The notes under the pieces: model-generated | The model's database searches: none | Seen by the model: the letters and a program-made list of their open reading frames with translations, nothing else | What the model was told of the DNA's origin: nothing | Translations under genes and position numbers: made by a program | Shown here: piece after piece, positions 9,679 to 61,137 of the stretch | How the letters are laid out: each line of letters starts with the position of its first letter | Position numbering within the stretch: the first letter of the stretch is position 1 | Assembly: GCA_911728455.2 (NCBI GenBank) | Contig: OU452240.1 | Location: forward strand, 310,001-374,000 | Direction: 5' to 3' | Length of the DNA: 64,000 nt | From: Marthasterias glacialis | Taxonomy: Eukaryota; Echinodermata; Asteroidea; Forcipulatida; Asteriidae

Positions 9679-11087
9679 GTAAGTGTATTTCCCTCGTTTT
9701 TCCTCGTCAGATTATGTTCAGTTGACATCAAACTTCCCGCTTTTAGAGTTTATATCTGAAGTATTTTACTAACGATTGAGAATGTAAAGTGTCTATGCTT
9801 AATTTTGGTGGTCATTTGGTATCAATTCTGAATTTTAAAAGAATTGTTAGGATCTTGTGAAAATTTCATCATGAACGGAAAAGCGATGATGGCCAAACGG
9901 CGGCCATTGTGAATTCCCGCCCATGTCACGTGACCGATCTCGTGATGTTTACTGGATTAATGCTTTTGTTATCTTGCTATATGCGTGGATAGTCTTTCAT
10001 AAAGGATGTTCGTCATGCGTATGTCCGGTTAGCTGGGTCAAATTCCTTTTGTCGAAGTTGTATCCTGTTTGGTGTGAAACTCAGAAAGGCTTGGCAAAAC
10101 CTAGTATGTAGCAGTATTTTTTTAAGTTGTAATTTGTACTGCTGGTGCAAAATATGCCATTATGATTTATGGAATGAGAATTTTTTTTTTGAGAAAAAGT
10201 GAATTAGGAAAGCGTGTTTGTCCCAATAGTATTCCTTGACACAGAACCCTGATAAACACAATTATTTAACTGATGACCCTCATTCCTAAAAATTGTGTCA
10301 ATAATGATTTATAATTTTTGTTGCATTAATGATTTATTACAAAAGCTTGGTTTTTGTGTGTGTACTTTTGTTTTTTTGTTTGTAATACTAATTTAATGGT
10401 TTCATATTAATTTGTTATGTTATTACTTATCTTTTTTATTTAAACAGGCGTTCTACTTTGACAATACCTCCGTTGCTCTACCTGGCGCCCATAAGTACTT
10501 CAAGAAGGCGTCCGATGAGGAACGTGAACACGCCATGAAGCTGATGAAGTTCCAGAACCAGCGAGGTGGAACCATCGTCCTTCAGGATGTCAAGAAGCCA
10601 GAGAATGATGCCTGGGGAACACTGAAGGAGGCTGTCCAGGCAGCTCTTGCTTTGGAGAAGCATGTGAACCAGTCTCTTCTGGATCTTCACAAGTTGGCTG
10701 ACAGCAAAGGCGATGCTCAGGTATGTAGGGTCAAAGACAAAAGACCAGTGTAGAGAATGAATTCAACGGTTCTCTAAAATTCAGTTAACTGTTCAAGCGG
10801 TTAGTCTTCAGAAATCTATTTTGGAAATGTTACAAAATTTTTCATGAAATATGAGAAATCCATAGCAGTGAAATGAGACTCTTGTTTTTGGCACGGTTGG
10901 GACTCCATTTCCTAATTTTGTTTTCCATTTTCTTTTCTTGTAGATGTGCGACTGGATTGAGACTCACTTCCTGACTGAGCAAGTCGAGGCCATCAAGGAG
11001 TTGGGAGATCACATCACCCAGCTGACTCGCGTTGGCCCTGGCCTTGGAGAGTACACCTACGACAGGGAGACTCTCGGCGATGACTAG
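9580..11087 (+). CDS. Ferritin B, H-type (ferroxidase) subunit, IRE-controlled
   Basis: Exons 9580-9678, 10448-10720 and 10944-11087 join in phase 0 to 171 aa. All ferroxidase ligands are present: E23, Y30, E57, E58, H61, E103 and Q137. The channel segment is MCDWIE, with C126, D127 and E130 as in vertebrate H chains. It ends in [11 protein letters not shown], resembling the H-chain C-terminus. No signal peptide is seen. The start has A at -3 and G at +4. Splice sites are strong: GTAAGT, AAACAG, GTATGT and TTGTAG. The TATA box and IRE upstream make this the canonical cytosolic, iron-regulated ferritin of the pair. It is a tandem paralogue of ferritin A with identical intron positions. Confidence 0.97.
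10448..10720 (+). CDS. Ferritin B coding exon 2
   Basis: The 91-codon exon has acceptor AAACAG ending at 10447 and donor GTATGT at 10721. It includes EEREH and E103. About 97 bases of it are nearly identical to exon 2 of ferritin A. Confidence 0.97.
10944..11087 (+). CDS. Ferritin B coding exon 3
   Basis: The exon holds 47 codons plus TAG. The acceptor CTTGTAG ends at 10943. It carries channel residues D127 and E130, and Q137. Confidence 0.96.
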   Translation: MCDWIETHFLTEQVEAIKELGDHITQLTRVGPGLGEYTYDRETLGDD

Positions 11088-12366
11088 ACAAATTAAACTC
11101 ATTGGGCTGGCAAGATGGCTGGGTAGTCCTCAATTCACTAAAAACAACCATGAGTGAATCAACTTATTGGTGTTGTGGATGATTAGCCAGATGAGCAAAA
11201 AAAGTCTTAGTTGATTGTACCATTCTTATTTCAAAGATTTAAGTCTCTCTGTGCATCCACAGTTATTTGTGTTGATTTGAATATCCATCAACAGACTACC
11301 TTGTTTGACTTGTCAGTCCAATACCAGACAGAGGCGTAGTTTATAATAATCGGCAAAGACTAAACAAAAAATACACATCTTGTATCTACTTTTTCTCATT
11401 AAAAAAAAACTTTCCACTAGAACAATTGTTCTCAAGACACTTATCTATAATTTCACTGCATTTAACTAATAATTGGAACAACGAAAATGTTATCTAATTT
11501 TCATTCCAGTAAACAAATTGAGTGTTTCAGAATTTGCTTTGAAATGGTAAATCAGCAAGAACACTTCAGAGTTTCCAACTTGTAACCCAAAGTTAATACT
11601 CAAGCAGAAAGGCTCTCCAGAAAATATAAGACATAATCTTTTGAAATAAAAACTGCTTCTTCATGATGTAATTTGTAGTTTAAATGCCTCTAGTCACTTG
11701 ATAAAACCATAAAAAAAACTCCTGCCTTTCCGAAAATAAAACGCCACTACAGAAAGATATTACTGATGTTTTGCTTGCCAAACTAAGCCAGTAACCAAGG
11801 GCTGAATAGCCTTATTTGGTAAAAAAAAAAACATTTTATGAAGAAATGATAAACAACTGAACAAGGAGTTCTTAATGTCTCTTTAATATCCAGGGAGTAA
11901 AAAAAATAAATGAAAAAAAAATGTAAATGGTTTGACTCCTTTGTCATTTTATTGTAAAGAGAGTGTATCTAATTAATTTGTTATTTTATTTCTCCCCACA
12001 AATTTCAACGAGTAACGCATTAAAACGCACAGGCTTAAGAAAACACTCAAAATGTTTATGTAGTTGTGGAGAAGGCTGGTCTGTAGGAAAAACGTTAAAA
12101 ACTGATGCAAGAAAGAAGCGACGGGAATTATGAGATGTTATGGGGAAGTAAACTTGACGGCTAAAAAACAGAAAATGTACCCAAGGAATACAACGGTATC
12201 ATAAAGGAAATAGAAACTTGGCAATTTGCAGCTTCCCCATTGGTCAGTCTAGTAGTCACATGGTATTGGTACTATTTGAATAATTGCTGACATAGAGGGC
12301 GGACACAGATGAGGGTCAAAATTGTGTTGGTGATACTCTACAAATAATTATTTGTGCATGCTGAGA

Positions 12367-12560
12367 CCATAGAGAGGCTCCACATGACGTCACACGACTT
12401 TCTAATGCTGCGTGCACAAACGTGCTGGAAATCATTCAGCAGATTATGCGCCAGCCATTGAGTTTGTACATGGGTGTACCCAACATGGCTGTACCCAACA
12501 TGGCTGTACCCAACATGGCTGCGAAACAAACTTTTCACTGGGTCATGCAACCTCTCTATT
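12367..12560. mobile_element. MITE-like element with CATAGAGAGG termini
   Basis: The left end CATAGAGAGGCTCCACATGAC is partly complementary to the right end GTCATGCAACCTCTCTAT. The interior holds three tandem copies of a 15-bp unit (TGTACCCAACATGGC) at about 12473-12518. No target duplication could be made out. Confidence 0.5.
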
Positions 12561-12817
12561 GAAACAAAATCCCTGATCATTGTGTCTGCTGCCACCTAGT
12601 GGTTCAATATCTCCATTGTCTCTCTCAGAGTTACAGTAAGGATGATTTGCCTCCCAGGTAATACGAGGGATAACCAAAAGTCTCCCAATGCCATTAGTGG
12701 GCTAACCAATAACCACCCCTACTTCATCCCCCCCCCCCCGCCCCGCCCCACTCCACTCCTTGCATAATGGATTTAGAGACTGGATATTTATTGAATGTCT
12801 TGAAATGAAGTCGGTAA

Positions 12818-13135
12818 CATCGGTGGCATGGGTGGCTAGTGCGTAGAGCATTGCATCTCACCACTGTGGCCCTGGTTCGATTCCTGGCTAGGGCCACATG
12901 TGATTAAGTTGTTAGTTGCTTCTCTCCTGTACCCCAAGGTTTTTTCTTTGGTCCCTCCAGTTTTCCTCCAGAAAATCAAATACTTTGATCTCTAGCTGTG
13001 CTCCGTGGCCATATGGGTCGATGTGGCTGGCCAAAGGCACACTTAAATGCCTGCAGTTCGAACACACTGCAGCCGCGCCCTTCACAATTCAGCTTCTCAG
13101 CTGCAAGCAAGGATGATTTGCCTCCCAAGTTATAA
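12818..13135 (+). mobile_element. tRNA-headed SINE
   Basis: The A-box-like GGTGGCTAGTGCGTAGAGC is at about 12830-12848 and the B box GGTTCGATTCC at 12874-12884. A shared body containing GCTTCTCTCCTGTACCCC follows. The head and this body phrase recur, inverted, at 16553-16742. No CCA or closed acceptor stem is seen, so it is not scored as a working tRNA gene. Confidence 0.65.
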
Positions 13136-13169
13136 CATAAGGGTTCAAGATCTAGAGTGTCCCTCACTA

Positions 13170-13395
13170 GCAGTCGGGCGTCGTATGAGCAGTATCAAGA
13201 TGATGTTCCCAGTACCTCACTCCATCAACATCGATTACAAGAGGCCATCCATCACGCTTCCTGTGTCTTCACTGTATCTCTACCATCTACTCCAACTCAT
13301 TCTTCCCACACACCATCCACAACTGGAACATCCTGAAGAGTGACCCAGCAGCATCCCCATCCCTCATCGCCTTCAAGATGACACTGTGGGGTCAC
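13170..13395 (+). pseudogene. Remnant of a non-LTR retrotransposon reverse-transcriptase C-terminus
   Basis: From 13288 the frame reads YSNSFFPHTIHNWNILKS and, after a further stretch, SLIAFKMTLW. This matches the SFFPRTIxxWNxLP...FK signature that ends many jockey/CR1/RTE-type ORF2 proteins. A further piece, SYEQYQDDVPSTSLHQ, lies upstream in another frame, so the copy is frameshifted and truncated. Confidence 0.55.
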
Positions 13396-14435
13396 CTGTC
13401 AATGTATTTATGTCAAGTTCTTCGTGTCACTTTTTACTTGCACATTTGCACATTGAATCCCTTCTCACCACACTACGCACCCCACATGCTCACCAACACA
13501 GCGATTTATCCTCGTTTATATGATGGCTTTCACTCTACTGGAAGAAGAGGGATAACTAACCCTCCCTCTCTTCTTCTTGAGGGGCTAACAACCCATTCCC
13601 CCACTCCCTTGCAGTGGCGACCATGTAACAAACTTTCACACAAGACAGAACTATTTGGCAAATGAACTTCTTTAATTTGAACATTAAAATAACTTGACAT
13701 TGTTCTGCTCCATACATCAACCACATGTAATATGAAGTCTATCCAATACATTGCATGATTATACATTTGCTTAATTTAATCAATTCTTCGTTCTGTTACC
13801 ATCACTCTTTAAATTTTGCATGGTACCCCATATACATATAGTGTATACATAAAGTTGAACATGGGCACCAGTCCAGTTTCCTACAAGCCTCATAAGATTT
13901 TGTTTTCTTCCACTGAGCTGTGTATAAATCACGCCTCTTAGGTGGCTCTTTTGTAACCATGTGATGTCACAGGTCACATGGTCCATAGAACATTGCTATA
14001 AGAGTATCATAGCTCCGATTGAAACAATGTCTAACCTAAGACCAGGTCAAAGGAGGCAATGAAGTTTCAAGCAAAAGGAAAACAAGTTTATCAAAACTAA
14101 GTAAAATATTTTACTGTTATAATGACAAGAACCGCTTCACACTTTACATTCAACTTAATTCACTTGAGGAAAATGAGACATTCAGAACTGAAACTTTTAA
14201 GAATTGAGAAAATAATCAAAATTTAAATGTTTAGAGTTATAAAGAAGTAAGATAATTTTCATCCAAATTATGGAATTGTTGTTACATTATAAAGAACATG
14301 TAATATTATTGCAAATTTGCCGCACAAGAAGTGCACTTTACCAATACAAATTTTGCCCTAAATACATTCAGTCAACTGCAAGCCTTCAAGGTCCGATACA
14401 AGATTGGTAATTCATCAAAAAATTGTTTTTATTAA

Positions 14436-14668
14436 TATCAGTCAGAAAGCTTACTGATTATGAAGCACCAATCTTCCACAGAAACATTTCTGTCTGAAAT
14501 ACTGTCAAAGTCGAAGAAAATAGAATTTGAAGACCCCGATTTTAATTTCTCCTGACTCGGACGACGGATTGAGTCCACATTTTCACAGGTTTGTTTTTCA
14601 TTTATATATTGAATCACACAAAGTAAGAACGCTGCACTATCAGCTTTACCAATCCTTTATTTTACCTG
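14436..14668 (+). repeat. Dispersed repeat family, copy at 14.4 kb
   Basis: The copy shares CAGAAAGCTTACTGATTATG (with one change), CTCCTGACTC, GACGGATTGAG, ATTGAATCACACAAAGTA and CTGCACTATCAGCTTTACCA with 45893-46192. The second copy is about 70 bp longer inside. A third, partial relative is at about 63615-63725. Confidence 0.75.
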
Positions 14669-15464
14669 ATAGAGTTGGATTTGAACCCTGCACATTGGTC
14701 CATTAAGCCCCTACCCATGACATATTGACCAATCACAGCCCAGAGTACAATATATACGCACAATTTTTAGCTGTTACCAGATTTACTTTAGCATTTATTT
14801 TAAGGCTTAACTTTCAGCTGTTATGTCAGTCAAATATTCTTAAGTGCATAACACTTAAATAAAATTCCAGCATTTCTTCAAACGGTTTCAAGACATGTAC
14901 TAATTTATGTACATTATTCACAGTTACCACTAAAATATCACATCTTTATACAAAGCTTTTGTTTTTTGTTAAACTGCCTTGAATCATACAAGCAATAAAT
15001 AGTAATTTTTATATAAAAGATAATACTTAAATAAGAAAGGAATCTATTTTTTTATAAGAGTTGGCAATATTGGCACTCGGGGTCTTTTCAACTGAAGAAG
15101 TTTTTCAAAGGTTCTGTCCAAGTATGGAGATCTGAACTTTCCAGGGGGCAGTCTCTGTCATGAAAGTCTGTCGTACTTAGAGAAACACCCAACTGGACCT
15201 GCCACTGTTTTTGAAGGTACGCCCAAAGGTTGTGTAGATATATACAAAATTACAAGTTACATATAAAATTGAACACTAGCATTGCCAGTCAGTTTCTATG
15301 GTTACTTTTAGATGGTTCTTAACCTGACTGGTTGCAGTGCATGAACAAGTTCCCAGTGTGGGCAGACAGTAGCTACATTTGACGTCAGTGCAAGGCTCAA
15401 TACCTCTTAACATCAAAGTCATGTCTTAAGATACAAAAAAAACCTACAATAAGAGCACCAGCCT

Positions 15465-54275
<38,811 letters not shown>

Positions 54276-57200
54276 TTATGAAACAAGGAAACTGACACAT
54301 GGACTCTCTCAAAAGTTATGTGTTTTAAAACACCTGTTTTAGCTCCTCTCATGCGTTCGTCATGTGAAATACCTCAAACTCACTTTCTGAAAAAAATAAT
54401 TCAACAAATGTTTCCTTTTAAAATTCTATTCAACAAATACCACAAATAAACAGGAAATCTGATGAAAGAAACGTTGGTTTAATCTCAGTCAGGCCTGCAA
54501 TTCGGGGGAAAAAAATAAACAAATAAAAAGCCAATGGTGTTTTGAAAAGAATTGGAACAAGAGTTTTATTCTCGCAAGCTTCAGCACAAAACTGGGTTGA
54601 CTAAACCTACAAGCGATACATGTGTAAGTGGCAACATTTTGTTTAAAAGCAAAAGGCATTCGACAGCCAGCAATATGCATTAGATGTAAATTTAATAAAT
54701 TGGTTACTAGAACTCAAGGCGTATGTTTACAGTGAACACTAATCCTACAAGTATTGGTTGTCAACGGTAACAAATCCTTGCCCCAAGCTCATAAGTGAGA
54801 AACAAAAGAACTTTCCTTTTCTTATTCATGATCACCTAAATTCAGTCCATGGACACAGGAGGATTTGTTTCACTTTCAAGTTTCTGGCAATCAGTTTCAT
54901 TCAACTTAAAGGGATTGTTTTATAACTTTGTAAATGACAAATGACAAAAGTTTCAATGTTTGTTCAGTTTTGAAAGCCCCACTGGTTTTAAGAATACTAT
55001 ATATTTTGATGTCAATTTATTCAGAGATTAAAACCCAACATTCCTTATCGATTTTCTAGGATCTTTCCTCACTCTTAACAAAATCCAACACCCTTTTGGT
55101 AACTTTCCAGCAATTTTTCATTGCAAAATATTTGGAATAAACATGTTTTGAACACAGTGAATGCTGATGCCGAGTAGCAATTTATGAATTTTTAGTAGTA
55201 ACTGATAAAGTTAAATTCTGAAAGATTTTCAATCAGGATATTACAAAAAAAAATTGCTTTTCAATATCCGTCTTCGAACGAAAATCAGAGAGAGACAGTC
55301 CGGATATCTCCTCGGTAAAACAACAGGAAATTTGGCCAACACCACCTACTTCCAGTTTTGCATTAAGTCAGTTCAGTTCAAGTTCTCTACTAAAGGATAT
55401 GCCCTGGAGAGTATTGGTGCGTATTGGATAATATGATCTTGAACACGAGCTAACGCGGAAGTAAACGACTGCCAATAACTTCCATCAAACAAAGGACGTC
55501 TGACAGAGACCCTCGGCAGGATATTAGTTGATTTCGTTACTCTTTTGTTTTCTGGAAATTCTAATCACATATGCATTGTCACTTTATTATAGGTCACTGA
55601 CTTCTTTTGTCATGTGACTACATTCGTAAAGGACACCTATCATCTTTTAATAGAGGCCTAATCTCAACTAATTTCTTAAGAAACTTAAAATTGAATTCCT
55701 TAACATCCATGAATTGAAAGTTTCCTTTGGGTTCCAAGTCCAAAATTTGCTCAAAATGCATTGTTCAGAGTAACTCAAGTTCTTCTCATGTTTAATTTGG
55801 AATCTCAAAACATTTCCCCAAAAGGTTGTTCAAGTTTGGAATGTGGCTACAGCAAGCAAAGTACCAAGACCCAGGTTTAGACGACACAATGCCATACCGA
55901 TCATTCTGACGACCACACCCACAAACGTAACGACAATACTGGAAATCGGCACCTGCCCTTTACATGTACTTGCACTTCCAAAAGAGCTGCACAAATTCCA
56001 CGGTTTACCTCCGGCAAATCGTTTTTGTATCCCGCAAGTCAAAACATTTCAGAAAAAATACCTCAAAAAGGAAAAATGGTCGACTTCTAGCCACTCATAA
56101 AGAAAACGTCTGTCAGAATTCTGGACTCTTTTCATAGAGCGGGTCAAAAAACACCTTTTCTCTCTCTTTTCACTTCTTTTTCCAAACTTGTTTTCAGAAA
56201 CCTCAACCCTTGCGGTTGAGAGTCCAATGAAAATAGAATGATTGGGATCTAGGTGAGTTTAATCCCCTGAGGATCCAGAAGGCACCATTTGAAGGATTTT
56301 TATGTTTGTGTGAGGGTTAAATACCATTCAGGATTAGTCATTAGAAACGTTATTGTCAGTGTTCACTTCTGGCTCCTGAGCTTTTAGTCGTCGTTTGCAC
56401 AAAGTGATTCAAGTCAAAGCTTGCATATAACTGCATCAAACAGTCTTTTTCTCTCCAATCTCTGATATTGATAGTAATAGATTGTACCCCAATTAAAAAG
56501 TCAAATTAAACAGTTATACCAGTATCTAAAATTCTCCAACAGAAAAAAAAAGAAACAAAAACAAAAGGGAATTCAATTATATTGACTGAATCAATTAAAG
56601 ACGCCCAATCGTCAATGTGCGAAAAACAAATCCGTGCCATGAAAGATAACCTTTGACCGGTGCACGCGTTGTACGTAATCTAGGTACGGGTACATGATCG
56701 TTTTGTGCCACAGAAACAGTCATCGGGCAATGGTGACGAACAGAACGTCTTTAACTTCTATCCAATAAAACTTAACATTAACAACAGCAACGACATGATT
56801 TGTTTTGTTTTGTTGTTGTTTTGTTAAAGTTTTTGATTTATTTTTTAAATAGTTCAAGTAAATTTCTTTGCAAGTCAGTGAATACACTTTCACCTTTTCA
56901 GAATTTGACTTGAGGAAAAAAAAAAGGAAACCTTCAGGAAAAGTAGCTTATCACATTGCCATATGAGCCAATATTAATACTCTTTTGATTAAATTTTGAA
57001 CAAGAAACCACACACTTGCCCCTAGGTTTAAGAATACAAATAAAATGGTAGTCCAACTCTTGCCCTAGGTTTATAAAAATGATACAAATTAATGTAACAC
57101 AATACACTATTATTACACTGTGTGTTTATTAGAATTGCAAACACTGGAAAAAATATCGCATTTCCAATATATTTTATATTACAACTCTGCGTTAAATCAA

Positions 57201-57460
57201 CAAGATTGCCGTGATGAGCAACCACCCAAACTCAAGTTAAATTTCAGAGAAAAAGAAAATACTTTTAGAATATAAAGTAGGCCTACCAGTCGCCAAACCA
57301 TGCAGAGGATAATGCATTTGGTCAAGCTCAAGCTGCTTGTGGCTTGTTTTGCCTGCCGACACAGTCACAAAAAAAACCAACCAAAGACACGTGTACAACT
57401 TCGTTGTTTATCTCTCACAAAACATTGCAAACAACGCTTAATTTACACAAATGTACTCAC
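54276..57460 (-). other. Probable leader intron of the ABTB gene
   Basis: No coding exon is seen. Candidate acceptors for the coding exon are just upstream of the start: TGTGTCAG (exon from 54291) or CTAAAACAG (exon from 54333). The segment contains AT-rich sequence and unsupported open frames such as 55843-56100. Confidence 0.4.
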
Positions 57461-57880
57461 CCTAAGTATCTGAACAATGATCTGCCCATGCTGAGGTTAA
57501 CATTCCAAACGAAAATGACATGGCAGAATGTAGACTGAAAATAAAATGGTTTCTGACCGAGAGAACTTATCAAATTCTGGTGGTACTCCCACTTTTCAGA
57601 TCCCAGTTGTGTTTTTGTACACAATAATGTAGTCTTTCTCCTCTCCTCGGCTCTGCAGTCAGTATATTGTGTTCGCGTTTGATGTTGTGTGTGTGATATT
57701 TTGCATCACTACATACACAATATGCACACAACGCATGCCGATCCGACCGAGCAGCAGACGATCGTCGTGTGGTGGTCACCGACTGTTTACCGCACGTCGT
57801 TAACAAAAGGACCAATAGTGACACAGAATTGTTTTATTTGCATATAACTCGCGCAGCGCTGTCCAATCAGAAATATTAAG
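57461..57880 (-). promoter_or_regulatory. Candidate promoter and noncoding first exon of the ABTB gene
   Basis: On the minus strand an inverted CCAAT box (GATTGG, about 57862-57869) is followed by an octamer ATGCAAAT (57843-57836), a second CTATTGGTCC, and then CpG-containing sequence. A strong donor TTAGG/GTGAGTA lies at 57461/57460. This is the order expected of promoter, transcription start and leader exon. Transcript evidence is absent, so it is inference. Confidence 0.4.
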
Positions 57881-58576
57881 CAACAAAGCAAAGCGCTGAT
57901 TTGTCAAAGGTGCGTGGATGGATTTTTAAGAAATACAATAAGACAATAAAAATACAATGATATTAGAATAAAATAAATAAATAGTTTTTCTAAAACATAA
58001 AGGAAATGGGTTAGGTTTGGAGGGATTTAAAAAAAATAAATTTATATTTAGTTTTATCTTAAAAATGAATAGCGTGGATTTCAAGCAATGTCATCAAAAC
58101 AATGACTTGTTTTCTTTGATGACGTAATGGAAGAAGGAATAAACTGTATCACGACAATATCACGAACACGCATCCATTCCACGAAGCTCATTTCCCGGTT
58201 TGCAGTTTGAAATTTCCAACCATTGAATTAACCCTTTCTCGGTTGTAAACTTTGCTTAAAATTGTCAAAATGCCGGGATTTTAAGAATGAATTAGAAACG
58301 CCCTGTATGCTTGGATCATTTAACATGGCAGAGGACAAGTTAGTGAGGGATATAGTTTGTACATTTTATCTGACGTGCCGACTGCAAAGTTTATTTTTAC
58401 AAGTGTAGTCCAATCAGTTAGAGATCTCAGCGGCTATCATGTTGTAACCACATTAACAAATAAGGTAAAAAACCTTCCACGCGTCCGTATCGTTTCGTAT
58501 GACAGATGAGTTATTTGGATGATGGTGTAATGTTTACAATGAATTCATTTCTTCATTTTCATACGTCATGCCTGAC

Positions 58577-58755
58577 GGGCCCAATTTCATGGAACTGCTT
58601 AAGCAGGAAATATACTGCTTGACAAATGTCTGCTTAGCAAAACTGAGCAGGATACCATGATCACAGACGGTACATTAAACATGGTATTTTGGCTGGTAAC
58701 CTTATTCTGGTGAGCACTGTACTTAACAACTTTTTGTGCTTATAGATCTGTAAAA
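58577..58755 (+). mobile_element. Relative of the 18.3-kb MITE
   Basis: The copy shares GGCCCAATTTCATGGAACTG, CTTAAGCAGGAAATA and GGTATTTTGGCTGGTAA with the 18261 copy. Its right end is degraded. Confidence 0.6.
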
Positions 58756-59514
58756 TATTGCGCCCATTAGTCCGTCATTATAACTGGGACGCTCTTAGGC
58801 GCGCGTACGCGTACGCGTTGCTCACTTAAACTCGCGTCACGCTTGCGTTTTGTACAGTTACGTCAATATCGTTGGTCGGAGATGCCCGTTTGTGCGTAAA
58901 AAAGTTACGCCGGGCGTATTTGGTAAACACTGCTGCAGGACATTCCCGATTCAGCCTCGCTATTGTGGGGCAGCGTGCCGTATCGATACCTCTTTTGGGA
59001 GCCACTGATCAGCGTTGTTTTTCAGTTGCCTTCCAATTTTCTTGCTGATTTTAACCAATTACGCCTCTGCTTTACGTGTTAGAAATACAGTTTTGTCACT
59101 TTGATGAACATGTTGAGAAAAAAAATTCCCACCGCCATTATTTTGTCCTTCTTCATTTTATTAGAGATTGCCCTACTCTCGTATAATTCACTTCTCATCT
59201 TTCATTAAAGGAAGACATTATGTCTCTTAATTCGTAAGTCTAAAGAAGGAATTCCCAGCACGGTAGCGCGAAGGTGGACACGAGATTGAAAGTGTTTGTT
59301 CTAACCGTACTCAGCATTGCCAACGACAAGAGTAATTTGACACCCATATGAATTAAACCAGGGTTGAATAACATTCGACCATCAGGGGAACGAGGATGTG
59401 TTGCTCCCCGGAAATCATGGTCATACGCATGTGTCATTAAAGGTTGTAGTGTAAAGCAAACTTTCAACGTCAGGGTCGTACATGAAACTGACTATTATCA
59501 TTGCGGAACTTTAA

Positions 59515-59590
59515 AAAGAATAATAATAATAATAATAAAATAATAAACAATAATACAAAATAAATAAATAAATAAATAAAATAAAAAACA
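59515..59590 (+). repeat. TAA and AAAT microsatellite tract
   Basis: (AAT)n is followed by (AAAT)n units with few interruptions. Confidence 0.8.
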
Positions 59591-60837
59591 TTGCGTTTCT
59601 TTTTGTCATAAATTGAAAACTACTGTCTACACATTCGGCAATTATGGGAGCAAAATCGGGGGGGAGCGGTAAGTGAACCAATGACGCTTCATCAGGCCAG
59701 TTTGGGTATCTGAAAAGTTATATAAAAAGTATTTTAGCTACACGGGAGCGTTCGTCTGAAAAAATGATTAATCTTGACAGTGAAATTGATCAGAAATCCC
59801 AATGTGGGCACTAAGTGGCGCGGTCACTCAACTGAGCGGTCATCTTTTAATTGCGCTCTCCGTCGAAACCTTATAAAACGCACTTAACTTGATCAAATCA
59901 TTGACGCTCAATCTGGTCTCTGATTTGAATTATTCGTTTTGGGAAAGGGACGGCCAACTGGTGAAAGGCTGGTGATCTTCGCTCCGTTAAAGGGTGTCAA
60001 GGGCATAGACCTATACAGGTATAACCTAGAACTTGATTAGGACGCGGCTATTATAAACCAAATAATTGGGTCAAGGATGGGTTATACCAATGAAGTTATT
60101 GTTCACTTCGAAATGTCGTCTAGACCCATATCCCTTCCCAGCGTGCCCCCCCCCCCTCCATCTCCCCACCCAGGACTCGTAGTGTCAGAAATACCGTTTT
60201 GTTGTGTAAAATTCACCTTTCGGGCCATTGACGATCAATACCAACATGTTTTACAAGGTTCCAAAGAATTAAGTAGTCTACAAACCTTAGCAATACTAAC
60301 TCCTCATTCATGTCCGATCTTTGTGCTAGAAAACTCCTCCTCCCGGCCGCCCCAACCCACTTGACCGTAAATGACATGCATTTGACGGCAGAACATTCAG
60401 GGCATGCACGCCTCCTGTTTTTCGTAAATCGGTATACCCTGCGCCTACATCAACAAACTTCAGCAGCCTAATGTATTTCTCCTTCATCAGGCAGCCAACC
60501 ATTATCTCTCAAGTCTAACACAGTGATATCGAAGAGATGTCGCCCTATCAAAACACATTCTCAGCAAGGGGTCGAGGCATGCTGTGTTTATAGTACGGTT
60601 GAAAACAACGGTGGATAGAAACAGTATCTTATAACCTTTCCAGAAGAAACAACCGTTCAGCTTCAAGAGTCGCCATGGCAATGATAGATCTAAGGAGTAG
60701 TGTTCTGAAAATTCTACAGGAAAAGTGATGGGGAGGAAGACGGAAGTTTCATTAGTCTGACCGTTTTGAAATTTGCAACTTGAGCAGTATGGAGTCTTGA
60801 CATTCTAAGCACATCCACGTGGCTCTTTGACAATTAT

Positions 60838-61137
60838 AGACCTTTCTTTTGCAACGTCAAAACCCGAGGTTTTGCCAACCAAGATGGAGAAACTACGGGG
60901 AGCCATCAATGCAAAGCAAAAACAGATAATACTAGTTTGCAAAAATATTACACAAATATTCAAAAATTGTTTAGAAGATTTTTGTTGGAAACCAATCAGC
61001 CAATGGGATGTATTTTCTTTAAACATTAGAAAGTTTGCAAGAATTTGGTCACAACGTCTCTCAACAAGACTTGAATGTTTGGCTTCTTGGCCGTCCATGC
61101 AAACCAGCGGGTTTGTTTATCAACAATAGAAAGGTCT
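60838..61137. mobile_element. MITE-like element with imperfect 45-bp inverted ends
   Basis: The left end ATAGACCTTTCTTTTG and the right end CAATAGAAAGGTCTAT are complementary with one mismatch. Pairing continues through AAACCCG...GGTTTGC. The open frames on both strands here arise from the element. Confidence 0.6.

Larger units (their letters stand above)
11088..15464. other. Spacer between ferritin B and the ABTB gene (convergent 3' ends)
   Basis: The stretch contains the 3' UTR of ferritin B, with candidate AATAAA at 11645-11650 and 11735-11740. It also holds a MITE at 12367-12560, a SINE at 12818-13135, a non-LTR reverse-transcriptase tail at 13170-13395, a dispersed repeat at 14436-14668, and the 3' UTR of the ABTB gene. 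No additional gene is recognised. Confidence 0.5.

Noticed and set aside
57570..57824. 84-codon minus-strand frame in the ABTB promoter region
   Set aside because: It sits in the likely leader exon. It could act as an upstream ORF, but nothing supports a protein.
60805..61129. Overlapping frames on both strands at 61 kb
   Set aside because: They lie inside a MITE with inverted ends; neither resembles a known protein.
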